Shown piece after piece: positions 16,139-24,587 of a DNA stretch of 64,000 nucleotides (positions are counted from its first letter, which is position 1; each line of letters begins with the position of its first letter). A program made the translations under genes and the position numbers. The notes beneath the pieces were generated by a model. It was not told the origin of the DNA. It was given only the letters and a program-made list of their open reading frames with translations, and did no database searches. The stretch spans positions 1 to 64,000 of the forward strand of contig CALAZZ010000024.1 of assembly GCA_937926515.1 (NCBI GenBank). Direction: 5' to 3'. This DNA is from an uncultured Bacteroidales bacterium (GTDB lineage: Bacteria > Bacteroidota > Bacteroidia > Bacteroidales > F082).

Positions 16139-17638
16139 ATGAAATTACCCAAACATTATTTTAGCTGGCCCGTATTTATAGGTGCTTCCATAGCGGTGAT
16201 GTCATTCATTATGATAGTCATCCTTTTTCTTATCTCACTGTTGTTTGGAGATAAGGATAACTATTCCGGTTTATTTACTTTTATCATCCTGCCTGCCATC
16301 ATGTTTCTTGGCCTGGGCATTGCTCTTATTGGCATCATTTTCAATATTAGGAGAGCAAAAAAAACGGATATTATAGAAGATTTTAAACTGCCCATCATAG
16401 ATTTTAACAATACACGACAGAGGTTTATCATGTTCATGGTAGCCATTGGGCTTACAGTGTTTGTTGTGCTTTCTGCTGTTGGCAGTTACCAGGCATTTCA
16501 TTATACCGAATCAAACGAGTTTTGCGGTACCATGTGCCACTCAGTGATGGAGCCCGAATGGGAAGCTTATCATATGTCATCGCATGCACGTGTAAAATGC
16601 GTTGAATGTCACGTAGGCTCAGGCGCAGGATGGTATATCCGATCAAAGCTTTCAGGATTATACCAGGTTTATTCAGTAATGGTTGAAGCTTACGATAGGC
16701 CCATCCCTACTCCCTTACACAATTTACGTCCTGCACAGGAAACATGCGAAAAATGCCATTGGCCCGATAAGTTTTACGACAGAAAATATGTATTCCACCG
16801 CAGGTACCTTACTGATGAAGACAACACAGAATGGGATATTGGGCTGCTTATGAAAACCGGACCAGAGTACCGGGCACTTGGCCTGACAGAGGGAATTCAC
16901 TGGCACATCAATAAGGACGTTAAAATAGAATACGCTTCAAGAACACCACAACGCGATGATATCGTGTGGGTAAAATACACCAATGAATTGACAGGTGAGG
17001 TTTCGGAATTTCTGGACGAAAATAATCCGATTGACGAAGATGAACTTGCAGCGCTTGAAATCCGTACTATGGACTGCCTTGATTGCCACAACAGGCCATC
17101 ACATGACTATAAATCACCAATCAGGTTTTTTGATGAAGCCATGACAGCAGGAAAAATCCCACATGAACTGCCAGATATCAAAATGGCGGCCATGACCATA
17201 CTATCAAATGATTTTCCATCGCGGGACAGTGCATTCAGTTATATAGAATATGAGCTCTACGATTATTATGATATGATGTTCCCTGAAATACTCGAAGACA
17301 GCCCAGAACTGGTTGAAATGGCTATTGAAGCATTGCAGCAAGGTTTTTCAAAGAATGTTTTTCCAAGTATGAAGGTCAATTGGAAGGCTTATCCAAACTT
17401 CATGGGCCACATCGAAAACGAAGGTTGCTACAGATGCCATAACGATTCATTCAAAAACAAATACGAGCGCGTCATTTCACGTGATTGTAATCTATGCCAC
17501 CTTATCAAGGAACAAGGAAGACCCGGGGCCATGAATTTTGCCACCGGGAAAGGCTATTTGGAATTTGAACATCCCATAGACATTGGCGAAGATTGGAAAA
17601 CAAGATTTTGTTCAGATTGCCATAGCAATCTTTATTAG
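16139..17638 (+). CDS. NapC/NirT-family heptaheme membrane cytochrome
   Basis: 499 residues from MKLPKHY at 16139 (an in-frame start at 16097 lies outside the membrane segment). Three hydrophobic helices occupy about residues 8-125, followed by a periplasmic heme domain. The first heme site is CGTMCH, a CX3CH variant common in this family, followed by MEPEWEAY; then CVECH, CEKCH, CLDCH, CYRCH, CNLCH and CSDCH, giving seven sites. NapC/NirT proteins oxidise menaquinol and pass electrons to periplasmic partners. It closes the cytochrome locus and is convergent with the next operon. Its specific acceptor is not evident. Confidence 0.88.
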   Translation: MKLPKHYFSWPVFIGASIAVMSFIMIVILFLISLLFGDKDNYSGLFTFIILPAIMFLGLGIALIGIIFNIRRAKKTDIIEDFKLPIIDFNNTRQRFIMFMVAIGLTVFVVLSAVGSYQAFHYTESNEFCGTMCHSVMEPEWEAYHMSSHARVKCVECHVGSGAGWYIRSKLSGLYQVYSVMVEAYDRPIPTPLHNLRPAQETCEKCHWPDKFYDRKYVFHRRYLTDEDNTEWDIGLLMKTGPEYRALGLTEGIHWHINKDVKIEYASRTPQRDDIVWVKYTNELTGEVSEFLDENNPIDEDELAALEIRTMDCLDCHNRPSHDYKSPIRFFDEAMTAGKIPHELPDIKMAAMTILSNDFPSRDSAFSYIEYELYDYYDMMFPEILEDSPELVEMAIEALQQGFSKNVFPSMKVNWKAYPNFMGHIENEGCYRCHNDSFKNKYERVISRDCNLCHLIKEQGRPGAMNFATGKGYLEFEHPIDIGEDWKTRFCSDCHSNLY

Positions 17639-17669
17639 GGTTCAAGCTTGCCAAAAAATGAAAAGTGAT

Positions 17670-18296
17670 TCACTTAATCAGGCCTAAACCTTCCTTGCTT
17701 GAAGCGTCATCGGGTCTGATAAGTAAGGCTTTATTAAAAAGTGATTGCGCCTCTGCTTGTTTTCCCATGCGTAGGTTCGTCCAGGCAAACATATGAACGG
17801 CATCATAGTCGAAAGGATATAAATTGGCTATCCGCTCGAAGTACTTGTGCGCAGCCTGGTAATCCTCCCTGTAGTAAAAGATGCTTCCCATGCGGTAATT
17901 GGTTAAATAGTGATTGGGGTCGATTTTGAGGATTTCGTTATAACGAGATACGACATGATCCCAATTGCCGACTGCAGAAGCAGGAAGCGCAAAACCCAAG
18001 CGGGCTTCAATACTGTAAGGCATAAGTTGAATGGCTTTATTGTAATAGGCAATTGACTCATTGAAAGAACCGTGCATATAGGTTAACCAGCCAAGCCTTA
18101 AGTTAATTGCATAAGTGTCTTCATTGTAGATCTTACGCAAAGCTTCAATGGCTTTGGTATAGTCGCCTGAAGTTTCGGCGGAATAGCTGGCCGAAAACGC
18201 TTCCTGAAGTTGCTTTTCGTTCTGAGCCAATAACATTTTTGAAGCTAAGAATATCAGTATGATCAGTAAACCAATCCGATGTTTTATAAGTTCCAT
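17670..18296 (-). CDS. TPR-repeat periplasmic protein
   Basis: 208 residues: a signal peptide (about 1-24, ending MLLAQ) followed by about five tetratricopeptide repeats to the C-terminus. It has no catalytic motif. TPR proteins serve as scaffolds for protein or peptide binding. It is the last gene of the seven-gene minus-strand operon and overlaps the previous gene by 13 bp, which implies coupled translation and a shared function with the TPR-barrel protein. Confidence 0.85.
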   Translation of the reverse strand: MELIKHRIGLLIILIFLASKMLLAQNEKQLQEAFSASYSAETSGDYTKAIEALRKIYNEDTYAINLRLGWLTYMHGSFNESIAYYNKAIQLMPYSIEARLGFALPASAVGNWDHVVSRYNEILKIDPNHYLTNYRMGSIFYYREDYQAAHKYFERIANLYPFDYDAVHMFAWTNLRMGKQAEAQSLFNKALLIRPDDASSKEGLGLIK

Positions 18297-19636
18297 ATCA
18301 GACCTCCTTTCAAGTGTATGTTTTTGTAATTATAGCTATTTACTGTATAATTTGCTAAATCATTAAATGTGATATACGGACTTTTCAGTTCCAGCAAATT
18401 GAAGTCAAATTGGAGATTAAGGTTTGAATTAACAACCAAAATCATTGATGCCATGGCATTATAAATTACCCTTCCATAAGTATTGTACATCAAACCGGCA
18501 TTTTCATCAGCTGCGTTTTCCATCTTTCCAAAATGAATGCCCACCTGAAGCCATAGAAATCGATTGGCTTTAAAACCAATGAGTTGCTTGTAGTGAATCC
18601 TGACTTGATTCTCTTCAAATAACGTATAAAAGCGTGAATAAGTATAGAAATTAAGATTATGAAATGGATAAATGGCTGCTATGACAGATGTTTGCCATTG
18701 TTCCTTCCCGTTGAGGTTTGAACGACTCAATGACAAACCAATATCTGAGGCGGGCAAGGTTCGGACAAATTTAAGACCGGCCACGTAATTCTGGGTGGAA
18801 TTTGAAACAATTGAACTCCGATACATATTGCTGATGGTATCAAACCAAACTGTCTTAGGTTCACTGTGTAAGATTAATAAATCCAACTCAGGTAACACAT
18901 ACAATCCATGCTTAATCCGAATTGGTAATACGGCTGATACCTGATGTTGAATCAAGTTATATTTGTGACTTAAAGAACCAAGTTCACCAAGGGAAAAAAG
19001 TTGGTAATTGTTGAGTTGTAATTTTGAATAATTCAACCCCAGCCGGTAACCCTTACCTGGTGCAACTACGACTCCAAGACTTCCATAAGTAAAATCACCA
19101 GGCCGGTTTATCTCGCCATATATATTCTCATTCCCATCCAGATCAAGTTGTTTGCTTGCCTCATTACTTCCTGAAAATGAAAGCCCAGCATACAGCCGGA
19201 TCCATTGAATAAGGGCCGGGTCCTCATCGAATCGCTTTTCAAGCCAAGCTGCTTCCATCTGCATACCACCCCACTCATAGGACTGCCTTAGTAAATTGCG
19301 GGCAAACTGATCACTGGAATTAAATTCCAAGGCCTTTTCAAGGTGAACCGCTGCTTTACGGTATTGCCCCAGCGAAAAACAGGCAATACCCATTCTCATT
19401 TGAAGATAAAAGTAATCAAAGCCCAACTCAATTGACCTATTGGATAATTCTATTAAGTTTTCCCAGTCACCCTTTTCATAAGCTGCAAGCGAAAGACTGT
19501 CAATGTAATTAAAATTTATCTCGTGCTGTGCTTTCGAACTTGAAGTGACCACAAGCACCAAAACGAGCAATACAGAAATCATTCTGGACATGCAGAACCA
19601 ACCACACACAACTTTCATCTGTTTCATATCACTCAT
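18284..19636 (-). CDS. TPR plus outer-membrane beta-barrel protein
   Basis: 450 residues as listed; the hydrophobic signal starts near residue 17, so the true start may be a later methionine. Residues about 45-130 are TPR-like helices, and from about 150 on the sequence is beta-strand rich and ends GGLIWNL, like an outer-membrane barrel (YaiO-like layout). It overlaps the upstream gene by an ATGA junction and the downstream TPR gene by 13 bp. It could be the outer-membrane port for whatever this operon makes; that is inference. Confidence 0.78.
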   Translation of the reverse strand: MSDMKQMKVVCGWFCMSRMISVLLVLVLVVTSSSKAQHEINFNYIDSLSLAAYEKGDWENLIELSNRSIELGFDYFYLQMRMGIACFSLGQYRKAAVHLEKALEFNSSDQFARNLLRQSYEWGGMQMEAAWLEKRFDEDPALIQWIRLYAGLSFSGSNEASKQLDLDGNENIYGEINRPGDFTYGSLGVVVAPGKGYRLGLNYSKLQLNNYQLFSLGELGSLSHKYNLIQHQVSAVLPIRIKHGLYVLPELDLLILHSEPKTVWFDTISNMYRSSIVSNSTQNYVAGLKFVRTLPASDIGLSLSRSNLNGKEQWQTSVIAAIYPFHNLNFYTYSRFYTLFEENQVRIHYKQLIGFKANRFLWLQVGIHFGKMENAADENAGLMYNTYGRVIYNAMASMILVVNSNLNLQFDFNLLELKSPYITFNDLANYTVNSYNYKNIHLKGGLIWNL

Positions 19637-21834
19637 TCGCTGACCTCCCGTGCTACCAAGCGTATGTTTTTATGCTTAACTTCAAAATGAGTGAATCTTC
19701 CATCCTTTATTTCAAATTTGTATTCACTTCGGTGTAATATTCTTCTTTTAATCTTAAGCCAGGCTGAACTTTCAAGTATTGCCCGACTTGTGTTCAAATG
19801 GTCCTCAAAACCAATGTAATCGAGCTGATAACCGGATTTTATGAATGAAAAAAAAGGTGCCACAAAGTCGTGCAGGTATGTTTGAACGCCAGTTTTGAAG
19901 GCCGTTAACGGAAAGCTGTCTTTAACTCGTAACCGGGGATAAAAGCCCAAAGAAACTTTGTAGGCTGCCAGGTAAAAGTGATATAACAATGAAGTCTTAT
20001 CTCCTTGAAAATGTGTGAAGTTAAACACGCTGCCATCATTATAGAAATAGGCCAATGATTCTGTTTCCTGACATTCGAGGTACATATAGTTATATATGTC
20101 TGTTTTAACTTCCCAAATGGCTTTTGACTCATTCTTATCCTGGTCGTATTGAATAAAACGGATAGTCTGACCGGGCACAAAATGAAAAGCTTTACTAAGT
20201 GTCCCGGTTTTGGAAATCTGGCTCACAATCTGGCCATGCCCAGGTTTAGCAAATGTTAGCAGTTTGCAATGGTCTTTTTCTTTCAGGATATAATTTGCAA
20301 TTGGATAGTCCAATGTTTTTGAGCCGACGAAAGGATCCGGCTGAATCTGAAAATGCAGATGTGGAACAGGTGACCGTCCTGAATTGCCAACAGCAGCAAT
20401 TATTTCACCTTTCTTCACATAGGATCCCTTAGCAACTTTAACGCTTCCCATTTTGAGATGACTTACTTTCGAATAGAGTCTTTCGGCATGCTTAATAATT
20501 ATGCTGTTGCCCCAATTGTTATCTAAGTTCATCTCCCCGATTGAATTATCAGGTATACCATCGATAATTTCCTGCACTATCCCATCTGATGCAGCCATAA
20601 CTGCTTGTCCAAAACAGAAATAGTCCCTAATCTCAAATCCATTACGTTCAAACTTCATTCCTGAATCATCCAATATTTCAAAATCCCAGGCGTGGCGCCA
20701 TTCCTCTCGATGGGTATGTTCACCATGATGAGCCTGCGTTATGGTCCAATCGCCGTTGACAGGAAGGTATACCGGTAGATATGCTGTTGGATCGAAGCGG
20801 CTCTGATAATTTTTCTGGTTATATAAATTTTGCTCGGGAGAAAAGTACTGGGCTATAACTAGCTCGGGTTTTTGGGTGTTTCTTTCCCTGAATTTAAGAG
20901 CATAAAGAAAAAGCAAGACTACCAGGTTGAATGCCAGGGAATAAACGGGCAAATTTAGTTGAGATAAAAAAGCATTGCCTGATACAATGATAATACTTGT
21001 TATGGGGGTCAGTAAGATCACCCACAGAAAAGAATACTTTGAAGAAACTACAAAAAATCCACCTAGTGCAATGGCAGTAAGCACAAAGTTAAACCCGATA
21101 TAACTGTAATTCAGGTCAGTAATACTAGCACCAATAATTATGTAAAACGCATAGGCTGAAAAATACCCAAGTAGTGAAAGCATAAAAGCGATACGAGAAT
21201 AAATCAATAAGCCAATGGAAACCAATATGCCTGCAAGCAAGTGATACTGAAAGAAAATAGCAGCTAACGATTTGAAATAGGTTCGTATAGCTTCATGAAT
21301 GGGCAAATCGTTAAACCAGAAGTACAAATTAACCATTTTTATACCGCCATACCGGTAGATCTCATTCAGCAAAAATGCACCCCTGTCACTGATGTCCAAC
21401 TCTGTGAACTGACGGGTTGCCAATGTAATCATCCAAATGGATAGTAAAAAGGGCCAACTTAAATAGGGCAATCCATATTTAGCAAAAAAGCCTTCAAGCC
21501 ATATGGTGAGAAAAAAAGTGAACAGAGCCGCAAAACCAAGAACAAGAAAAAAAGCCGGGCCGGGTTGGTAGAACATACCAAACCCCAGGCCAACCAAAAG
21601 ACTGTTGAACCCATAATATCCTTGTGACACATAAGCTCTGCGATAACCAACCACTTCTGCAACAATATTGGTTATGATTACCGCAATAAGTCCGCTTATA
21701 CCGGCTATCCAATCAAAAAAAGTAACCGCAAGCAGTAAAAATGCAAGTGTTTTATTTTTGGAAAAAAACACCTGACTATAGCTGTAGAGGATGCCTTCAA
21801 GGAAAAGGATCAGGTTTTTTTCAGCTTTTTGCAT
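19633..21834 (-). CDS. Urea-transporter-like membrane domain fused to M23 metallopeptidase
   Basis: 733 residues. Residues about 15-315 form many membrane helices with the urea transporter (UT) family pattern, including QGYYGFNSLLVGLG. Residues about 375-500 are an M23/LytM peptidase with zinc-ligand motifs HAWDFE (near 380) and HLHFQI (near 490) and the intervening SHLKMG and GNSG motifs, so the active site looks intact. A further 230-residue tail is beta-rich and unassigned. UT domains conduct urea or similar small amides; M23 enzymes cut glycine-containing or cell-wall peptides. No urease is nearby, so the substrate may not be urea. ATGA overlap with the next gene. Confidence 0.85.
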   Translation of the reverse strand: MQKAEKNLILFLEGILYSYSQVFFSKNKTLAFLLLAVTFFDWIAGISGLIAVIITNIVAEVVGYRRAYVSQGYYGFNSLLVGLGFGMFYQPGPAFFLVLGFAALFTFFLTIWLEGFFAKYGLPYLSWPFLLSIWMITLATRQFTELDISDRGAFLLNEIYRYGGIKMVNLYFWFNDLPIHEAIRTYFKSLAAIFFQYHLLAGILVSIGLLIYSRIAFMLSLLGYFSAYAFYIIIGASITDLNYSYIGFNFVLTAIALGGFFVVSSKYSFLWVILLTPITSIIIVSGNAFLSQLNLPVYSLAFNLVVLLFLYALKFRERNTQKPELVIAQYFSPEQNLYNQKNYQSRFDPTAYLPVYLPVNGDWTITQAHHGEHTHREEWRHAWDFEILDDSGMKFERNGFEIRDYFCFGQAVMAASDGIVQEIIDGIPDNSIGEMNLDNNWGNSIIIKHAERLYSKVSHLKMGSVKVAKGSYVKKGEIIAAVGNSGRSPVPHLHFQIQPDPFVGSKTLDYPIANYILKEKDHCKLLTFAKPGHGQIVSQISKTGTLSKAFHFVPGQTIRFIQYDQDKNESKAIWEVKTDIYNYMYLECQETESLAYFYNDGSVFNFTHFQGDKTSLLYHFYLAAYKVSLGFYPRLRVKDSFPLTAFKTGVQTYLHDFVAPFFSFIKSGYQLDYIGFEDHLNTSRAILESSAWLKIKRRILHRSEYKFEIKDGRFTHFEVKHKNIRLVAREVSE

Positions 21835-21869
21835 TAATTTTAGACTTGTTTAGCGAAGGCATTGTTTGT

Positions 21870-23228
21870 TCAAAGTTCGAAATTTTTCAAGTGCTCCGGC
21901 AGATGTTCCATGTTTTTAAATTCGCTCATGGTTTCATTTCGTCGTATCACATGAGTATTGCCATCAATATCTATGAGCACCACATTAGGTCTTAGGGTAA
22001 TAAACTGCATCCATTGGGTCATGTTATAGGCTCCAACATGATGGATTACAAAATGGTCACCTTTGTTAAGAAGGGGCATCATGGCACTTTCCCTGATCAC
22101 GTCAATATTCATACATAAAGGACCGTACATGGTCGTTTCTTCTGTATAGGACGAAAACTCTTGTGCAGGGCTTATTTTGTGTTCATACCAAAATGAGGTA
22201 AACAACAAATTGATTCCGATATCTACAATGGTTGTCCGCTTGCCTGTGGATGAACGTTTATTTGAAATAACTGTTCCCAACAAAAAACCAGCCTCATCCA
22301 CAAGCGCACGTCCAGTTTCGAGTATAAGCAATGGCAGCGAATCCGGTGGATATTCAGCATTTAGCAGTGCTGACGAAATTGCCTCTGCAAAATCCTCAAA
22401 TGACGGGCTGGTATCAAGTGCCGGCAAATAGGCCCCCTTCAATGTATTGCGCGATGGAAATCCGCCACCCAAATCAATATATTTGATTTCGTGGTTATAA
22501 CGCCTCCTTAATCCCAACGCGAGGTCTGTGAGCTTAGCTGCAGCTATACCATAGGCTTTGGTGCTTAGCATGTAGGTTCCGATGTGGCAATGCAATCCCA
22601 CCAAATCCATTTTACCGCTTGCCATAATTTTGTTTAAGGCATCCCAGGCTTGCCCGTTTTCATAATTAAATCCGAAACGGTCCCAAATTGGATATACACC
22701 TGTGTCCATATTAACACGAATTGCCACGCGAGGCCTCTTTTCAAGCTTTTCAATCAGTTCGATGATTGTGTAAAGCTCGTCCAGATGGTCTATATGTATT
22801 AGCGAATCGTTTTGAATGGCTTTTTCGAGGTCTTCAGCAGTTTTATCAGGGCCATTGAAAATGATATGCTTTCCATCCACCCCGATACTAAGTGCCTTGT
22901 CATATTCAAAACCAGAAACCACCTCAGCCCAGGCGCCCTCCTGATGGTAAATGCTGCAAACAGCATCCAAATAATTTGTTTTGTAGGACCATGCGAACTG
23001 CATCTTTGGGTAGCGCATGCTAAAAGCCTTATGAGCCCTGCGAAAGGTATTGCGGATTGTTTTTTCCGAAAGGACAAATAGCGGAGAGCCATATTCTGAC
23101 AGCAACTCTTTCACCGCAACCCCATCAATGTGTGTTAAAGGCTTGTTTTCGGATTTGCTTCCGAATTTATTCGGCATTTCACCTTCCATCCGTTTAATGA
23201 GCGGACGTTCATACCTTAATTTTTCCAT
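21870..23228 (-). CDS. PLP-dependent decarboxylase (diaminopimelate/ornithine decarboxylase fold)
   Basis: 452 residues of the fold-type III (alanine-racemase-like barrel) decarboxylase group. The PLP lysine is K83 in WSYKTNY; the phosphate-binding DLGGGFP, the ETGR motif and the active-site cysteine context GPLCMNID are all present. It therefore should decarboxylate an amino acid, or the carboxyl end of an amino-acid conjugate. It is less like housekeeping LysA than expected for lysine synthesis, and its place between an ATP-grasp ligase and a transporter/peptidase points to a specialised amine or peptide product. 57 bp separate it from the ligase gene. Confidence 0.88.
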   Translation of the reverse strand: MEKLRYERPLIKRMEGEMPNKFGSKSENKPLTHIDGVAVKELLSEYGSPLFVLSEKTIRNTFRRAHKAFSMRYPKMQFAWSYKTNYLDAVCSIYHQEGAWAEVVSGFEYDKALSIGVDGKHIIFNGPDKTAEDLEKAIQNDSLIHIDHLDELYTIIELIEKLEKRPRVAIRVNMDTGVYPIWDRFGFNYENGQAWDALNKIMASGKMDLVGLHCHIGTYMLSTKAYGIAAAKLTDLALGLRRRYNHEIKYIDLGGGFPSRNTLKGAYLPALDTSPSFEDFAEAISSALLNAEYPPDSLPLLILETGRALVDEAGFLLGTVISNKRSSTGKRTTIVDIGINLLFTSFWYEHKISPAQEFSSYTEETTMYGPLCMNIDVIRESAMMPLLNKGDHFVIHHVGAYNMTQWMQFITLRPNVVLIDIDGNTHVIRRNETMSEFKNMEHLPEHLKNFEL

Positions 23229-23285
23229 AATTTATTTCATTTTTCAATTTTTAACCATTGTTTGTAACTTCATTTTGACAATACA

Positions 23286-24338
23286 CTAAAGCTCACCCTC
23301 AGTTGAAATGGTTTGAAACTCTTGAATGTCCACAATCATATCCCATGCATAACGGACAAACATGCTGCCAACCTTATATTCCTTCATTGGATCTACTTTT
23401 AGCCCAAGCGCCAGATTAACGAGTGCTTCAGGAATATTTTGCCCCACGCCAACAGCCAGATATACCCATGCCGGTAGCCGGGGGTTTATTTCAAGCAAAT
23501 AAAACTCCCCTTTCTTATCTTTCATCAATTCCAGCTCAAACCCACCACGCCATTTGGTTTGACTAATAAAACTATTGGTTAATTCAAGGATTCTCTTATC
23601 GGAAATGGACACCCCTCCCCAGGCCTTGCCCTTATCCGTTATGTATTGCTTTCGCATGGGTACCAATGCAATCGTATTTCCCCGTCCATCACCCAAACCA
23701 GTTACGTTGAATTCGGTACCATGTACAAATTCCTGTATGATCACAGGCGCTCCCCATTTTGCAACAATACGATGATAATATGATTTGATCTGATCAATAT
23801 TATAGGCCACATAGGCATCATAATACTTGCCTTTTATCAATACGGGATAGTCAAAAGATTTGCTAATGTTGCTAAGTTCAGCAATCTCATGATATGCCTT
23901 GCTTTTTGGAACGCGTATACCATACTTTTCTCCAAAATCATTCAGGTTTACTTTATGGCGTTCCTCAAACTGCTCAAGTGTTGGTAAAAACATGGCTATC
24001 CCCATCTCAAGTAACCTCTTTTCTAGCCTGATAAAAGGATATAGCTCTGCGTCAAAATTTGGAATAATTACATCCAGTTTTTCCTTTTCATTAATGTACA
24101 GCAACCTCTCCAAAATGCTATCAGTACCTGATGAAGGATAAGGTATCTGATAGGTTTTATCTACCAGATCATGCATAAATATGCCTGGTTCAAGCGATTC
24201 GTATGCAAGTCCGATGATTCTGCAGTTGAAGGAAGATGCTTCACGCAGACCCCTGATCACGGGGACCCCCGGACCGGGACTATCAATGGCATTCAAGCCC
24301 GAAACTGCAATGGTCAGTTGTTTCTTATTATTCATCAT
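23286..24338 (-). CDS. ATP-grasp carboxylate-amine ligase
   Basis: About 350 residues. An N-terminal Rossmann-like preATP domain (SGLNAIDSPGPG) is followed by an ATP-grasp domain with the metal-binding LLEINPRLP and QEFVHGTEF motifs, closest in appearance to CarB/PurK-type ligases. Such enzymes activate a carboxylate with ATP and join it to an amine, often making dipeptides or modifying peptides. The gene overlaps the PqqD-like gene by a few bases: ATG at 24338 or 24335 lies inside the PqqD stop region, which favours this start over the longer frame from 24380. Substrate unknown. Confidence 0.87.
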   Translation of the reverse strand: MMNNKKQLTIAVSGLNAIDSPGPGVPVIRGLREASSFNCRIIGLAYESLEPGIFMHDLVDKTYQIPYPSSGTDSILERLLYINEKEKLDVIIPNFDAELYPFIRLEKRLLEMGIAMFLPTLEQFEERHKVNLNDFGEKYGIRVPKSKAYHEIAELSNISKSFDYPVLIKGKYYDAYVAYNIDQIKSYYHRIVAKWGAPVIIQEFVHGTEFNVTGLGDGRGNTIALVPMRKQYITDKGKAWGGVSISDKRILELTNSFISQTKWRGGFELELMKDKKGEFYLLEINPRLPAWVYLAVGVGQNIPEALVNLALGLKVDPMKEYKVGSMFVRYAWDMIVDIQEFQTISTEGEL

Positions 24339-24573
24339 CCAGCAGGGTATAGTTTCGCAACAATCCCATAAAATCTTCAAAATCCTTTTCGAAGGCTGAT
24401 GGTTCTACATTATACTTTTGTGTTATCTGAAGCGAAATTTTCTCCTGGCCTAAGCCTTCTTTTAAGAAAGAAATGATTTCTGCACCCATCGGGTTAACGG
24501 TAAAAGACTCTCCAGTGTCAGGGTTGAATATCAGTCCTGAAGCACTTACAGCAATATTACTTCTGATTTTCAT
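24328..24573 (-). CDS. PqqD-like peptide-recognition protein
   Basis: 81 residues, the full length of stand-alone PqqD/RRE proteins. The pattern is typical: an N-terminal strand pair (SGLIFNPDTGESFTVNPMG, about 13-31), then helices with IISFLKEG and a C-terminal three-helix region ending in a winged-helix-like segment. PqqD-like domains bind leader peptides of ribosomally made, modified peptides and hand them to the modifying enzyme. It is translationally coupled to the ATP-grasp ligase, which suggests that it delivers a peptide to it. No obvious short precursor peptide gene was found next to it. Confidence 0.82.
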   Translation of the reverse strand: MKIRSNIAVSASGLIFNPDTGESFTVNPMGAEIISFLKEGLGQEKISLQITQKYNVEPSAFEKDFEDFMGLLRNYTLLDDE

Positions 24574-24587
24574 TTAATAAAAAATAT

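Noticed and set aside
24335..24380. Longer N-terminus for the ATP-grasp protein
   Set aside because: It would extend well into the PqqD-like gene, and the added residues (with several cysteines) do not fit the fold; the overlapping ATG at 24338 or 24335 is more typical of coupled genes.
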